Shown piece after piece: positions 47,425 through 58,040 of a DNA stretch of 64,000 nt (the first letter of the stretch is position 1; each line of letters starts with the position of its first letter). Both the position numbers and the translations under genes were made by a program. The notes under the pieces are model-generated. The model was not told the DNA's origin. It did no database searches and was given only the letters and a program-made list of their open reading frames with translations. This DNA is from Labedella gwakjiensis (GTDB taxonomy: Bacteria > Actinomycetota > Actinomycetes > Actinomycetales > Microbacteriaceae): positions 1,116,001-1,180,000 of the forward strand of contig NZ_PYAU01000001.1 of NCBI RefSeq assembly GCF_003014675.1, in the 5' to 3' direction.

Positions 47425-47877
47425 TCAGCGGCGGGTGCGGAAGGCGTGCCAGGCGCCCGTGGACCAGAGGGCCCACAGCACGAGGACCGGCTGGAAGATC
47501 AGGCGGATGCCGCGGGCCGTGTCGGACGTGAGACCGAACGCGTCGACCTTGTTGACGAACTGCGAGATGTTGCCGGGGAAGATCGCCACGAAGAAGGCCG
47601 CGACGGCCCAGCCCACGAGCGTCCGCTTCTTCTTCGCGAGAAGGAGCGCGCTCCCGAGTGTGATCTCCACGACACCGGATGCGAGCACCGTCGTGTCCTC
47701 GCTGAGCGGCACGAAGTCCGGGACCTGGGCCGTGAACTCGTCGCGAGCGAAGGTCAGGTGGCTGATCCCCGCGAAGGCGAGGAACGAACCGAGGACGATC
47801 CGCCCGATCGTGCGTCGCGTGCGCGACCCGCTCGAGATCGATCGGTTCCTGCGCGAGTACTTTTTCCGTGCCGACAT
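47425..47877 (-). CDS. DoxX-like membrane protein
   Basis: A 150-residue protein with a very basic N-terminal tail and four hydrophobic segments (IGRIVLGSFLAFAGISHLTF, GVVEITLGSALLL, GWAVAAFFVAIFPGNISQFV, PVLVLWALW). The pattern, including GISHL and PGN, fits the DoxX/MauE-like group. GGAGG lies 5 bases before the ATG. Function in this organism unknown. The 169 bases between it and the GntR gene show nothing recognisable. Confidence 0.75.
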   Translation of the reverse strand: MSARKKYSRRNRSISSGSRTRRTIGRIVLGSFLAFAGISHLTFARDEFTAQVPDFVPLSEDTTVLASGVVEITLGSALLLAKKKRTLVGWAVAAFFVAIFPGNISQFVNKVDAFGLTSDTARGIRLIFQPVLVLWALWSTGAWHAFRTRR

Positions 47878-48046
47878 GTGCACCTCCGCGCGCCAGCCTA
47901 AGCGCGGTTCCCGACCACGACCTGCCGGTTGACCAAACGTGCGCCGGTTGATGAAGGACGGCCGTCGCAGCACCCTCGACGACCCGAAGGACCGTCGCCC
48001 GGCCGGTGCGGGTGACCAGCGCTCGACGGACCCTGACCTGCCCCGG

Positions 48047-48751
48047 TCAGTGGGCGTCGCGGTCGCGGCGGGCGTAGGCCGCGAGGAGGGTGCGCTCCGA
48101 CTGGACGAGGTACGCGTCGAGATCGTCGGCCGCCTCGTCCGAACGGCCATCCGTGTAGGAGCGCAGCACGCTCACGTTGCGGTCCACGTACGGCGCGTGC
48201 AGGTACTCGGGGTCGTCGACGAGACCGAAGGCGAGCCGCAGCTCCGCTGAGACGTTCGCGTAGACGCGGTCGAGCCGCGCACTGTCGGCGAGGGACACGA
48301 TCGCACGGTGAAACTCCATGTTCGCGGTGCCCACCGTGGCCCAGTCACCCGCTTCGCGCGCGGCGAGCGCCGAATCGACCGCGGCGGAGAGGGCGCGTCC
48401 GGCCGGGTGACGAGACGGCGCGGACCGCAGCGCCTGCACCTCGATCATGCGGCGCACCCGATAGATGTCGATGATCGAGGCGAGCGACGGCACCGCCACG
48501 ATCACGCCGGCGTGCGGCCTCCGCACGAGCAGCCCCTCCTGCGTCAGCATGCGGAGCGCCTCGCGCAGCGTGTTCCGCGAGACACCGAAGTCCTCGACGA
48601 GAGCCGCCTCGGAGAGGCGCGAACCGGGCGTGTACTCGCCCGAGATGATCGCCGCGCGGATGCCCGCCGCCACCGTCTCGGCGCGATCGAGGACCTCGTC
48701 GTCGGACGAGGGGGGCACGACGGCGCGGGATGCCGCGGGGCGCTGAGTCAT
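48047..48751 (-). CDS. GntR-family regulator (FadR/FCD type)
   Basis: A 234-residue regulator: N-terminal winged helix (IRAAIISGEYTPGSRLSEAA, then FGVSRNTLREALRMLTQEGL) and an all-helical FCD effector domain with the metal-site histidine context NMEFHRAIVSLAD. It is divergent from the 5-oxoproline operon, 198 bases away, and is the likely regulator of it, probably responding to a carboxylic acid. Confidence 0.9.
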   Translation of the reverse strand: MTQRPAASRAVVPPSSDDEVLDRAETVAAGIRAAIISGEYTPGSRLSEAALVEDFGVSRNTLREALRMLTQEGLLVRRPHAGVIVAVPSLASIIDIYRVRRMIEVQALRSAPSRHPAGRALSAAVDSALAAREAGDWATVGTANMEFHRAIVSLADSARLDRVYANVSAELRLAFGLVDDPEYLHAPYVDRNVSVLRSYTDGRSDEAADDLDAYLVQSERTLLAAYARRDRDAH

Positions 48752-48949
48752 GCTCGGAGCCTACCCGGCACCACCCCCACGGGATCGAGGAACGAAACAT
48801 CGACGTAACGAACTCTTTACACGAAAGATCGTTCAACAACTTCCCTTCACGTGTTCGACAGTTCTAGTCTGGGTCGCACCCCCGGCCGGCATTGCCCCGT
48901 TCCGTCTTCGGCCACCATCGGCACCATCTCTTCGAACAGGATCTGGACA

Positions 48950-50200
48950 ATGACCGAATCGACCACACCGGCCGCGGCGACGCCCGAGGACCTCAAGGCC
49001 TTCGCGAAGTCGCGCCGCCGCTCCCTCCTCGGAGCCCTCTTCCTCATGGCCACGTCAGCCATCGGCCCCGGCTTCATCACGCAGACCGCCACCTTCACGG
49101 CCCAGCTCGGTGCGGCGTTCGCGTTCGGAATCCTCGCGTCGGTGCTCATCGACCTCGCCGTGCAGCTCAACATCTGGCGCATGGTCACGGTGACGGGCAA
49201 GCGCGCGAGCGTGCTCGCTAACGAGGCGCTCGTCGGCAGCGGCTACGTGCTCGCCGTCCTCATCGTTCTCGGCGGGCTCGTTTTCAACATCGGGAACATC
49301 GCCGGCGCCGGCCTCGGACTCAACACGCTCTTCGGCATCGACCCGAAGATCGGCGGCATCATCAGCGCGGCGATCGGCATCGCGATCTTCCTCGTGAAGC
49401 GCGCGGGTGTCGTCGTCGATCGCGTGGTCGTGATCGCCGGCATCGTGATGATCGTCCTCACCGTGATCGTCGCCGTGATCTCGCAGCCGCCCATGGGCGA
49501 CGCGATCCGCCAGACCGTGTGGCCCGACGAGATCAACTTCGCCACCATCACCACGATCGTGGGCGGCACGGTCGGCGGCTACATCACCTACGCCGGCGCT
49601 CACAAGCTCCTCGACAGCGGCACGGCCGGCGTCGAGAACATCAAGGAGGTCAACCGCGCGGCCCTCAGCGGCATCCTCGTGACCGGCGTGATGCGCTACG
49701 TCCTCTTCCTCGCGATCCTCGGCGTCGTGGCGAGCGGCGTGGTCCTCGACACCACCGGAAACCCCGGCGCTCAGGCCTTCGAGTCCGCGGCCGGCGAGGC
49801 CGGGCTGCGCATCTTCGGCGCGATCTTCTGGATCGCCGCGATCACGAGCGTCATCGGCGCCGCGTACACCTCGGTGTCGTTCCTCCCCGTGTTCTCGAAG
49901 AAGATCGTCGGCCGCGTGGCCGACTACTGGACCGTCGGCTTCATCGTCGTCTCGCTCGCCGTGTACCTGGCGCTCGGCACGGCGCCGGCCACGCTGCTCG
50001 TCTTCGTCGGCGGACTCAACGGCCTCATCCTGCCGATCGGCCTCACCCTCTTCATGTACATCGGCTGGTTCCGACCGAAGGTGCTCGGTGGGTACCGTTA
50101 CCCGAAGTGGCTCCTGATCATCGGGACGCTCGCCGCGGCGGTCACGTGGTACATGGCCGTGAACGCGGTCGGCCCGATCTTCGCCCTCATCACGGGCTGA
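48950..50200 (+). CDS. NRAMP-like transporter of the 5-oxoproline operon
   Basis: A 416-residue membrane protein with about eleven helices, similar to divalent-metal (NRAMP) transporters: TSAIGPGFITQTATFTAQLG near the start, then NIGNIAGAGLGLN. The canonical metal-binding DPGN and MPH motifs of true Mn transporters are not evident. Bacillus ycsG, an NRAMP relative, occupies the same place in the ycsF/kip region, so this group probably moves 5-oxoproline or a related substrate rather than metal (inference). It is followed by pxpA. Confidence 0.8.
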   Translation: MTESTTPAAATPEDLKAFAKSRRRSLLGALFLMATSAIGPGFITQTATFTAQLGAAFAFGILASVLIDLAVQLNIWRMVTVTGKRASVLANEALVGSGYVLAVLIVLGGLVFNIGNIAGAGLGLNTLFGIDPKIGGIISAAIGIAIFLVKRAGVVVDRVVVIAGIVMIVLTVIVAVISQPPMGDAIRQTVWPDEINFATITTIVGGTVGGYITYAGAHKLLDSGTAGVENIKEVNRAALSGILVTGVMRYVLFLAILGVVASGVVLDTTGNPGAQAFESAAGEAGLRIFGAIFWIAAITSVIGAAYTSVSFLPVFSKKIVGRVADYWTVGFIVVSLAVYLALGTAPATLLVFVGGLNGLILPIGLTLFMYIGWFRPKVLGGYRYPKWLLIIGTLAAAVTWYMAVNAVGPIFALITG

Positions 50201-50248
50201 TCCCCGCCACCCGCACCACCGAAGCACGACAGGACAACGGAGGACACC

Positions 50249-51073
50249 ATGACCGTCGACCTCAACAGCGACCTCGGCGAAGGCTTCGGGCGCTGGTCGC
50301 TCGGCGACGACGCCCGCATGCTCGAGATCGTGTCGAGCGCGAACATCGCCTGCGGCTTCCACGCGGGCGACCCCGTGGGCATCCGCGAGACGGTGCGCGG
50401 CGCGGTCGCGTCGGGCGTGACCATCGGCGCGCACGTGGGTTACCGCGATCTGGCGGGCTTCGGACGGCGGAACATGGATGTGGCGAGCGCCGACCTCGTG
50501 GCCGACGTGATCTACCAGATCGGGGCGCTGCAGGCGATCACACGAGCGGAGGGCGGCGAGGTCACGTACGTGAAGCCGCATGGTGCGCTCTACAACATGA
50601 TCGCGCACGACGAGCGGCAGGCGCGGGACGTCGTCGAGGCCGTGGCCGCCGTCGACGCACGGCTCGTGCTCCTCGGCCTGCCGGGCAGCGTCGTGCTGCG
50701 CGAGGCGGAGGCGCGGGGTCTGCCGACGGCCACCGAGGCCTTCGCCGATCGCGCCTACACGCCCGAGGGCACGCTCGTGTCCCGGCGCGAGCCGGGCTCG
50801 GTGCTGCACGACGCGGACGACATCGCCCGCCGCATGGTGACACTCGTGACCGAGGGCACCGTCACCGCGATCGACGGCAGCGTCGTCTCCGTGCGCGCCG
50901 ACTCGCTGTGCGTGCACGGAGACAGCCCCGGTGCGACCGAGATGGCGGCGCGCGTGCGCGAGGCGCTCACGGAGGCCGGGATCGGGATCGAGTCGTTCGC
51001 TCCCACCCTCGGCGGGAGCGGGCTCAGCGGCGACGGACGGGCGTCGGCGACGGGGAGCGTCGTCCCCTCGTGA
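50249..51073 (+). CDS. pxpA: 5-Oxoprolinase subunit A (LamB/YcsF family)
   Basis: A 274-residue protein with the family start [14 protein letters not shown], the [13 protein letters not shown] segment, [16 protein letters not shown] and VKPHGALYN. It works with PxpB and PxpC to hydrolyse 5-oxoproline to glutamate with ATP. GGAGG lies upstream of the ATG. Overlaps the PxpBC gene by 4 bases (GTGA). Confidence 0.93.
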   Translation: MTVDLNSDLGEGFGRWSLGDDARMLEIVSSANIACGFHAGDPVGIRETVRGAVASGVTIGAHVGYRDLAGFGRRNMDVASADLVADVIYQIGALQAITRAEGGEVTYVKPHGALYNMIAHDERQARDVVEAVAAVDARLVLLGLPGSVVLREAEARGLPTATEAFADRAYTPEGTLVSRREPGSVLHDADDIARRMVTLVTEGTVTAIDGSVVSVRADSLCVHGDSPGATEMAARVREALTEAGIGIESFAPTLGGSGLSGDGRASATGSVVPS

Positions 51074-52722
51074 CCGTCCGCGTGCTCCCGGTCCGCGACG
51101 ACGCGGTCCTCGTCGAACTCGCCGACCTCGACGAGACGCTCGCCCTCGCGGCGTCGCTCGAGGCCGAGCCGATCGACGGGATCGTCGACGTGGTGCCGGG
51201 CGCCCGCACTCTCCTCATCATCTTCCGCCCGAGCGCCGTGTCGGCCGCGCGGATCGCCGACGAGGTGCGGACGCGACCGCTCGACGCCGTCCGTGCGGGC
51301 GACGCCCCGCTGCGACGCGTCCCCGTGCGGTACGACGGGGAGGATCTCGCGGAGGTCGCCGAGCTGCTCGGCGTCTCGCCCGCCGAAATCGTCCGTCGGC
51401 ACACGGAGTCGGAGTACACCGTGGCGTTCGTGGGCTTCGCGCCCGGGTTCGCCTACCTCACGGGCGGCGACCCGCTGCTCGACGTTCCCCGCCGATCGTC
51501 GCCGCGCACCCGCATCCCCGCCGGGTCCGTGGCTCTCGCCGGCACCTACAGCGGCGTGTATCCGCGGGAGAGCCCGGGCGGCTGGCAGCTCATCGGCACG
51601 ACCGACCTGCCCATGTGGGACCTCGGACGCGAACGCCCCGCGTTCCTCGAACCGGGCGACCGCGTCCGCTTCGACCTCGTGGACGCGTCGCGCGCGAGCG
51701 ACGTCACCGAGATCGTCACATCGAGCGCCGAGCGTCGCGAACAGGCGACGCCCAGCGCTCACCGTGACGCGGAGAGGGAGGTACGCGGACTCGAGGTGGT
51801 GAACTCCGGGTTGCAGACGGTGTTCCAGGACCTCGGCCGCACGGGGTTCACGAGCATGGGGGTGTCGGCGTCGGGGGCGCTCGATCCCGTCTCGCTCCGC
51901 GCGGCGAATCGGATCGTCGGGAACGACGCCGCGGCGGCCGCACTCGAGGTCGTGGTCGGCGGACTGCAGGTGCGGGCGCACGGCGCCCAGGTCGTCGCCG
52001 TCGCGGGCGCAGCCGTCCCTCTCACCGTCGTCCGCTCGGGCGGCGAGCGCCGTCCCGCCGCGTTCCACTCCCCGATCGCGCTCGACGACGGCGACGAGCT
52101 CCGCCTCGGGATGGCGACGGAGGGCGTGCGCTCCTACCTCGCTGTGCGCGGCGGCTTCGCGGAGGACCCCGTGCTCGGCAGCCTCGCGACCGACGCGCTC
52201 TCGGGTGTCGGCCCTGACCCGATCGCCGCCGGCCGTGTCCTCGGCGTGCGGCCCGCGTCCGCCGGCTCCATCGTCACGACAGAGACCGCGCCGGATCGAC
52301 CACTGCCCCGCGCAGGCGAGGAGACGGTGCTCGACATCGTGCTCGGTCCGCGCACCGACTGGCTGAGCGCCGACGCCGTCGACGCCCTCACGGGTCAGAC
52401 GTGGGATGTCACGCCCCAGTCGAATCGCGTCGGCGTGCGCCTCGCCGGCGACCCGGTCGAGCGCAAACGCACGGACGAGCTCCCGAGCGAAGGCTGCGTC
52501 GCGGGCGCCCTGCAGATCCCACCCAACGGGCAGCCGGTCCTCTTCCTCGCCGACCACCCGCTCACCGGCGGCTACCCCGTGATCGGAGCCGTCGTGGCCG
52601 AGCAGGTCGCGCTCGCCGGCCAGCTGCCCGTGGGCTCTCGTGTGCGCTTCCGCGTCCGCTCTCCGTTCGCCGAGATCGGCGACGCCACCTTCCCCGACAC
52701 CGAACCAAGGGACCCCCGATGA
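51070..52722 (+). CDS. pxpBC: 5-Oxoprolinase subunits B and C fused (KipI-KipA)
   Basis: A 550-residue fusion. Residues about 1-215 are the PxpB/KipI part ([21 protein letters not shown] in part, [16 protein letters not shown]). Residues about 235-545 are the PxpC/KipA part ([40 protein letters not shown]). In many bacteria these are separate genes. GTG start overlapping the pxpA stop. Confidence 0.93.
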   Translation: MTVRVLPVRDDAVLVELADLDETLALAASLEAEPIDGIVDVVPGARTLLIIFRPSAVSAARIADEVRTRPLDAVRAGDAPLRRVPVRYDGEDLAEVAELLGVSPAEIVRRHTESEYTVAFVGFAPGFAYLTGGDPLLDVPRRSSPRTRIPAGSVALAGTYSGVYPRESPGGWQLIGTTDLPMWDLGRERPAFLEPGDRVRFDLVDASRASDVTEIVTSSAERREQATPSAHRDAEREVRGLEVVNSGLQTVFQDLGRTGFTSMGVSASGALDPVSLRAANRIVGNDAAAAALEVVVGGLQVRAHGAQVVAVAGAAVPLTVVRSGGERRPAAFHSPIALDDGDELRLGMATEGVRSYLAVRGGFAEDPVLGSLATDALSGVGPDPIAAGRVLGVRPASAGSIVTTETAPDRPLPRAGEETVLDIVLGPRTDWLSADAVDALTGQTWDVTPQSNRVGVRLAGDPVERKRTDELPSEGCVAGALQIPPNGQPVLFLADHPLTGGYPVIGAVVAEQVALAGQLPVGSRVRFRVRSPFAEIGDATFPDTEPRDPR

Positions 52723-54485
52723 CCGCTCACGCCCCCCGCAAGGTCCTCATCGCGAACCGGGGCGAGATCGCCGTGCGCATCGCCCGCGCCTGCGCCGACC
52801 ACGGCTACACGTCCGTCGCGGTCTACGCCGACGGAGACGCCGACGCGCTGCATGTGCGCCTCGCCGACGAGGCCCACGGGCTCGGCGGCGTCACCGGCGC
52901 GGAGACCTACCTCGACGCGGACAAGATCATCGAGGCGGCGCGCGCGTCCGGCGCCACCCTCGTGCACCCCGGCTACGGCTTCCTCAGCGAGAGCGCCGAC
53001 TTCGCCCGAGCCGTGCGCGATGCCGGACTCACGTGGGTGGGCCCGAGCCCCGAGAGCATCGAGCTTCTCGGCGACAAGATCTCGGCCCGCAAGCTCGCGG
53101 AGTCCGTGGGCGCACCGCTCATCGCCGGCACGACCGATCCCGTCGCGAGCGCCGCCGAGGCCATCGCCTTCGCGGAGGAGCACGGCCTCCCCATCGCGAT
53201 CAAGGCCGCGTTCGGCGGCGGCGGACGCGGGATGCGCGTGGCGCGGCGCCTCGACGAGGTGGCCGAGCTCTTCGAGGCCGCCGGCCGCGAGGCCGTCGCG
53301 GCGTTCGGCCGGGGCGAGTGCTTCATCGAGCGCTACCTCGAACGCCCCCGCCACGTGGAGGCTCAGGTGCTCGCGGACGATCACGGCAACGTCGTCGCGC
53401 TCGGCACGCGCGACTGCTCGCTCCAGCGCCGCAGCCAGAAGCTCGTGGAGGAGGCACCGGCCCCGTTCCTGACGGACGAGCAGCGCGACCGCGTGCTCTC
53501 GTCCGCTCGCGACATCTGCGCAGCCGCCGACTACCGCGGCGCCGCGACCGTCGAGTTCCTCCTCGGCGCCGACGGCCTCCTCTCGTTCCTCGAGGTGAAC
53601 ACGCGCCTGCAGGTGGAGCACCCCGTGACGGAGGAGACCACGGGCGTCGACATCGTGGGCGAGCAGCTGCGGATCGCCGCGGGGCTCCCGCTGTCCATCA
53701 CGGAGACCCCGTCCGTGCGCGGGCACTCGATCGAGTTCCGCATCAACGCCGAGGACCCGGCGCGCGGATTCCTGCCCACACCCGGCACCATCACGACCTT
53801 TGCGCCGCCCACCGGTCCCGGCGTCCGCCTCGACACGGGAGTGGAATCCGGTTCCGAGGTGTCCGGACGCTTCGACTCGATGATGGCGAAGCTCATCGTC
53901 ATCGGAGTGGATCGCGACGCGGCCCTCGCTCGCGCGCGACGCGCCCTCGCGGAGTTCCGCATCGAAGGCGTCGCGAGCGTGCTGCCGTTCCACCGCGCCG
54001 TGCTCGACGACGCCGACTTCACCGCGGAAGACGGCTTCGCCGTGCACACGCAGTGGATCGAGACGACGTTCGCCGACCGCACGCCCCCGCAGTCTCTCGC
54101 GGAGGAACCTGCCGAACCCGACGTGGTGTCGTCGTGGATCGAAGTAGACGGGCGACGGCTCGGGCTGCGACTCCCCGCGGCCCTGGCCGGGTCGTTCGCG
54201 AGCGGCGTCGGCACGGCGTCCGCCTTCGCTCCGGGGGCGACGGGGGCCGCCGCCTCTCAGGACGGAGACGTCCTCGCGCCGATGGCCGGCACCCTCGTGC
54301 GCTGGGCCGTCGAGGACGGCGCGGCCGTGGACCAGGGCGACACGATCGCCGTCGTCGAGGCGATGAAGATGGAGACGACCGTCGTCGCTCCCGTCGCCGG
54401 GACCGTCCGTCTCACGGACGACGCCCCGTCACCCGGCGACCCCGTCTCCCCCACCACGGTGCTCGCGCGCATCACCGCCGACTGA
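52719..54485 (+). CDS. Biotin carboxylase fused to biotin carboxyl carrier domain
   Basis: A 588-residue protein. Biotin carboxylase domain at about 1-450 ([28 protein letters not shown], the ATP-grasp [27 protein letters not shown]). A linker and a C-terminal biotinyl domain follow, with the biotin lysine in [11 protein letters not shown]. It overlaps the PxpBC stop (ATGA). No carboxyltransferase subunit is nearby. Biotin carboxylase/BCCP genes often sit with pxp genes, but what they carboxylate there is not settled. Could alternatively serve acyl-CoA carboxylation with a distant subunit. Confidence 0.9.
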   Translation: MTAHAPRKVLIANRGEIAVRIARACADHGYTSVAVYADGDADALHVRLADEAHGLGGVTGAETYLDADKIIEAARASGATLVHPGYGFLSESADFARAVRDAGLTWVGPSPESIELLGDKISARKLAESVGAPLIAGTTDPVASAAEAIAFAEEHGLPIAIKAAFGGGGRGMRVARRLDEVAELFEAAGREAVAAFGRGECFIERYLERPRHVEAQVLADDHGNVVALGTRDCSLQRRSQKLVEEAPAPFLTDEQRDRVLSSARDICAAADYRGAATVEFLLGADGLLSFLEVNTRLQVEHPVTEETTGVDIVGEQLRIAAGLPLSITETPSVRGHSIEFRINAEDPARGFLPTPGTITTFAPPTGPGVRLDTGVESGSEVSGRFDSMMAKLIVIGVDRDAALARARRALAEFRIEGVASVLPFHRAVLDDADFTAEDGFAVHTQWIETTFADRTPPQSLAEEPAEPDVVSSWIEVDGRRLGLRLPAALAGSFASGVGTASAFAPGATGAAASQDGDVLAPMAGTLVRWAVEDGAAVDQGDTIAVVEAMKMETTVVAPVAGTVRLTDDAPSPGDPVSPTTVLARITAD

Positions 54486-54519
54486 AGACGTAGCCCCTTC
54501 CGGAGCGGTCGGCAGCCGA

Positions 54520-55557
54520 TCAGACCATCGGGATGACGACGCTCTCCGTGCGACCGGACGCCGCCGAGCGCGCCGCCGCCTCCATGAGGGCGAGGCTCCC
54601 GAGGTTGCCGGCTCCGGCGGTCTCCGGCACGGTGCCCGCGGCGATCGCCTGCGCGAAGTGCTGCAGGCCGGCGGACCGCCCCCAGAGCGGCATGTCCTCG
54701 AGGTCGACCGCGACGGGCTTCCCCTCGGGACGACGGAGCGACACCCGGTCGCCGGCGGGGTTGTCCCCGAGCCGGCTCGTGAACTCGATCTGGCCCTTCT
54801 CACCGTCGATGGCCCATTCGCCGGCCCACGCCGTGGGCGTGCCACGGCTCACCCAGCTGCCGCGGTAGCTCACCACGAGGCCCGATTCCAGCTCGATGAC
54901 GATGACGGCGGAGGCCTCTTCGTCGAACTTGCTGAAGGACGGGTCGCCCACCTTCGCGTAGACGCTCACCGCCTCCTGACCGGTCACCTTGCGGAGAAGG
55001 TCGAAGTGGTGGATCGCCATGTCGTTGATGAGCGGGTGCGGGAACTTGTAGTGCCGATTCGCCGCGTAGGCGGCGTCGTTGTCCCACTGGCGGAAGTCGA
55101 TGTTGATCGCGGAGAGCTCGCCGAGTTCGCCGGCCGCCAGCAGCCGCTGCACCGCGCGCGGCGCCGGGTAGAAGCGGTAGTTCTGGCTGACCTGCATCAC
55201 GAGGTTCTTCTCCGCCGCACGTCGGACCGCGACGGCGGCCTCCTCCGCGGTGTTGGCGAAGGGCTTCTCGACGAGCACATGCTTCCCGGCGTCGAGCGCC
55301 TCGAGGGCGAGCGGAACGTGGGTCACCGCCGGCGCCGTGATGACGACGGCGTCGGCGTCGACGACGGCGAGCGCCTCGCCGAGTGACGCGAAGCCCGGCA
55401 GCTCCGGACGCTTGATCGCCTTCAGGACACTCGTGCGCGTGTCCGCATCGATGTCGACGACGCCGACGACCTCGACGTCCGGCACCCTCGGGATGGCGAT
55501 CTGCGCCCAGTTGCCTCCCCAACCACCGAGGCCGACATGGATGACGTTGAGTGGCAC
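54520..55557 (-). CDS. Gfo/Idh/MocA-family oxidoreductase
   Basis: A 345-residue NAD(P)-dependent oxidoreductase. Rossmann start VIHVGLGGWGGNWAQIAIPR, the EKP motif in VLVEKPFANTAEEA, and the NDMAIHHFDLLRKVTG substrate-site segment. It probably acts on a sugar or polyol. The GTG start has AGGAG 7 bases upstream. It is convergent with the biotin carboxylase gene and divergent from the AAA ATPase, and stands alone, so its substrate cannot be deduced. Confidence 0.9.
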   Translation of the reverse strand: MPLNVIHVGLGGWGGNWAQIAIPRVPDVEVVGVVDIDADTRTSVLKAIKRPELPGFASLGEALAVVDADAVVITAPAVTHVPLALEALDAGKHVLVEKPFANTAEEAAVAVRRAAEKNLVMQVSQNYRFYPAPRAVQRLLAAGELGELSAINIDFRQWDNDAAYAANRHYKFPHPLINDMAIHHFDLLRKVTGQEAVSVYAKVGDPSFSKFDEEASAVIVIELESGLVVSYRGSWVSRGTPTAWAGEWAIDGEKGQIEFTSRLGDNPAGDRVSLRRPEGKPVAVDLEDMPLWGRSAGLQHFAQAIAAGTVPETAGAGNLGSLALMEAAARSAASGRTESVVIPMV

Positions 55558-55717
55558 GAAGAAGCTCCTGTGATTCGGCGGCTGCGGCACCCCGACAGAC
55601 TCACCTGACCGCCCGTGCGGTCGGCTTCGAGGCCGCACCATCAACGCTAACACCGGAGCGGATGACTCGTGATCGAGCTAAAGTAAATAAAATAAATACG
55701 ATTTTGACGAGGTGCTC

Positions 55718-56917
55718 ATGACGAATACAGCGCAGGAACACTACAACAGCCCGTTCAATCCAGGCTACGGCAAACAGCCGCTCGTCTTCGGCGGGCATGA
55801 GAAGGACATCGAAGAGCTGACTGACGTCTTCACGACGATGGATTTCGGTGAGAACCACTCCGTGCTGGTGGCAGGTCTGAGGGGTGCGGGCAAGACCTCC
55901 ATGCTGACGCTTCTCAAAGATGCCGCTGCGGAAAAGGGCTGGCTCGTCATCAGCGATGATGCGAGCAGCGGCCTGATGGAACGCGTCATGGAGACCACAA
56001 TCCCTCAGCTGATCAACACTCTCGACTCCGGCGCCAAGGCGCATCTCACGTCCCTCGGTATCTGGCAATTCAATGCGGCTTGGGAGTACGAGAGCCGCCA
56101 GCGCGAGGTGAAGCCGCAGCTGCGTCATGATCTGGTGGCGTTGTCGAACGCCGTCGATCAGCGAGGGATTCTCATCACCATCGACGAGGTCTCGTCGGGA
56201 AAAGTCCGACTTCGCGAACTGTCGAAGTTCGCGCTTCAGGTCTCACATGCCCTTTCAGACGGGGCGAACATCATGATCGTGTTCGCCGGGATCAAGGTGA
56301 ATCTCGACGAACTGCTCAAGCAGGAGCACACGACGTTCCTCCGACGCTCTCGTGACGTCGACTTCCGTCGGCTTGACCCGGAGCAGACCATGAGGGTGCT
56401 CAAGGAAACCATACGTATCGGTGGACGCTCGATCACCGACGATGCACTGCGGCGGCTGGCCCAGATCTCACAGGGATACCCGTACCTCATCCAACTCGTC
56501 GGAGACTACGCATGGCGTGCTCGCCCGAGCGAACCAACGATAGAGATGAGCGATGCCGAGGTGGCATTCGAACGAGCGATTCGAGCCATCAACAGTCGAG
56601 TGATCAGCAAGGTGTACCTCGACCTGTCCGATGTCGACAAGGAGTTCGTGAAGGCGATGACGATGGCGCTGGACAATGGCCGAGCGAAGATGGAGAACAT
56701 CGTCCAGAACATGGGTGTCTCTGCTCAATACGTTCAGGTGTACAAGAACAGGCTCATCGACTCGGGCTACGTCCAGAAGGCCGGACATGGATATGTCGAG
56801 TTCTCACTCCCGTATCTCGATCAGTACATTCGAACGATCATTTCGGACGATCTCGCGCCCGATGGCGACGAGCAGGCGCCCGACGAATGGGCGGACTTTC
56901 CGGCTCCGAAGCTCTGA
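55718..56917 (+). CDS. AAA ATPase with winged-helix C-terminus, orphan
   Basis: A 399-residue protein of the AAA_16/STAND-like kind. Walker A GLRGAGKTS (53-61), Walker B GILITIDEV (150-158), a sensor-like IMIVFAG, then a C-terminal winged-helix region (VDKEFVKAMTMALDNGRAKM, VSAQYVQVYKNRLIDSGYVQ). Such proteins bind ATP and DNA or partner proteins, but its role is unknown. The gene and its leader (an A/T-rich tract around 55678-55705) are less GC-rich than both neighbours, pointing to recent transfer. I chose the ATG with GAGG upstream over a GTG 6 bases earlier. Confidence 0.8.
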   Translation: MTNTAQEHYNSPFNPGYGKQPLVFGGHEKDIEELTDVFTTMDFGENHSVLVAGLRGAGKTSMLTLLKDAAAEKGWLVISDDASSGLMERVMETTIPQLINTLDSGAKAHLTSLGIWQFNAAWEYESRQREVKPQLRHDLVALSNAVDQRGILITIDEVSSGKVRLRELSKFALQVSHALSDGANIMIVFAGIKVNLDELLKQEHTTFLRRSRDVDFRRLDPEQTMRVLKETIRIGGRSITDDALRRLAQISQGYPYLIQLVGDYAWRARPSEPTIEMSDAEVAFERAIRAINSRVISKVYLDLSDVDKEFVKAMTMALDNGRAKMENIVQNMGVSAQYVQVYKNRLIDSGYVQKAGHGYVEFSLPYLDQYIRTIISDDLAPDGDEQAPDEWADFPAPKL

Positions 56918-56973
56918 CTCCACACGGCTCGACGCTGAGCAAGTACGGGCACCCTCTCCCCTATCCTGAGCAC

Positions 56974-57996
56974 ATGGCAGGAATGGCGCGGGCGACGATG
57001 AAGGACGTCGCCGCCCTCGCGGGCGTGTCGCCGAAGACCGTCTCGAACGTCGTCACCGGCACCGTGTTCGTCCGACCGGAGACCGTCGAGCGGGTCCAGG
57101 CCGCGATGGCGGAGCTGCGCTTCGTCCCCAACCTCAGCGCCCGGGGTCTGCGCAACGGCCGCTCGGGCACGATCGCCGTCGCCCTGCCCGACCTCGCCAC
57201 CCCGTTCTCCGCCGACCTCCTGCACCACATCGTGGAGGTCGCCCACGAACGCGGCTTCGCCGTGCAGGTGGAGGAGACGGCCGCCGAACCGGGTCGCGAG
57301 GAGGAGCTGCTCTCCCGGGCGCGGGCCCACCTCATCGACGGGCTCATCCTCAACCCGATCCGGCTCGAGGACAGCGTCGTCGAGCACACCGAGCACCTGC
57401 CTCCCGTCGTGCTCATCGGCGAGGTCGAACAGCAGCTCACGGACCGCGTCCTCATCGACAGCCGGCGAGCATCCCGCGACATCGCTCGTCACCTGATCGC
57501 TCGGGGCGCACGGCGAATCGCCGTGGTGGGCGGCGACACCGAGCGGGCCGAGGTCGCGACGGCGACGAGCCGTGTGAGGCTCGCCGGTCACCTCGACGGA
57601 CTCGCCGAGGCCGGCATCGTCCGGGACCAGGCCCTCGAGATCGACCCCTTCCCGTGGACCACGGCCGCCGGGGCGGCAGCCGTGGACGAGCTCATCGGAC
57701 GCGGAGTGCGCTTCGACGCCGTCGTCGCCTTCACCGACTCCCTGGCCATCGGGGTGCTCCACGCCCTCCACGCGCGAGGCGTGCGCGTGCCCGAGGACGT
57801 GCTCGTCACGGGCTTCGACGACGTGGAGCTCTCCGCCTACGCCTCCCCGGCGCTCACCACCGTGCGCCTCGACCGCCGCGCCTTCGCCGAGGAGGCGCTG
57901 CGCCTGCTCGAGGACCGCATGTCTGCCCGTACGGCCCCGCCGCGAGCCGTGACGGTGCCGTACGAGATCATCGTCCGCGCCAGTACCGAAGTCTGA
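56974..57996 (+). CDS. LacI-family regulator (first of two)
   Basis: A 340-residue regulator: HTH and hinge at the N-terminus (TMKDVAALAGVSPKTVSNVV, LSARGLRNGRSGTIAVALPD) and a periplasmic-binding-like effector domain ending in VTGFDDVELSAYASPALTTV. An in-frame ATG three codons later is an alternative start. It is convergent with the GH1 gene of the neighbouring sugar operon and probably responds to a related sugar. Confidence 0.9.
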   Translation: MAGMARATMKDVAALAGVSPKTVSNVVTGTVFVRPETVERVQAAMAELRFVPNLSARGLRNGRSGTIAVALPDLATPFSADLLHHIVEVAHERGFAVQVEETAAEPGREEELLSRARAHLIDGLILNPIRLEDSVVEHTEHLPPVVLIGEVEQQLTDRVLIDSRRASRDIARHLIARGARRIAVVGGDTERAEVATATSRVRLAGHLDGLAEAGIVRDQALEIDPFPWTTAAGAAAVDELIGRGVRFDAVVAFTDSLAIGVLHALHARGVRVPEDVLVTGFDDVELSAYASPALTTVRLDRRAFAEEALRLLEDRMSARTAPPRAVTVPYEIIVRASTEV

Positions 57997-58011
57997 CCGG
58001 GACCTTCCCGG
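57997..58011. terminator. Hairpin between convergent LacI and GH1 genes
   Basis: CCGGGA and TCCCGG pair perfectly around a CCT loop, starting right after the LacI stop and 30 bases before the GH1 stop. Confidence 0.45.
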
Positions 58012-58040
58012 GCGATCACCTCAGGCCCTGTGGACTCCGA

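Noticed and set aside
48780-48840. GntR operator between the divergent GntR and oxoproline genes
   Set aside because: GAAC...GTTC and CTTT-ACACG-AAAG elements are present around 48808-48835 but do not form one convincing symmetric site.
48950-50200. Manganese/iron NRAMP transporter as primary function
   Set aside because: The typical metal-binding DPGN and MPH motifs are not evident and the gene is embedded in a 5-oxoproline operon; kept as NRAMP-like with uncertain substrate.
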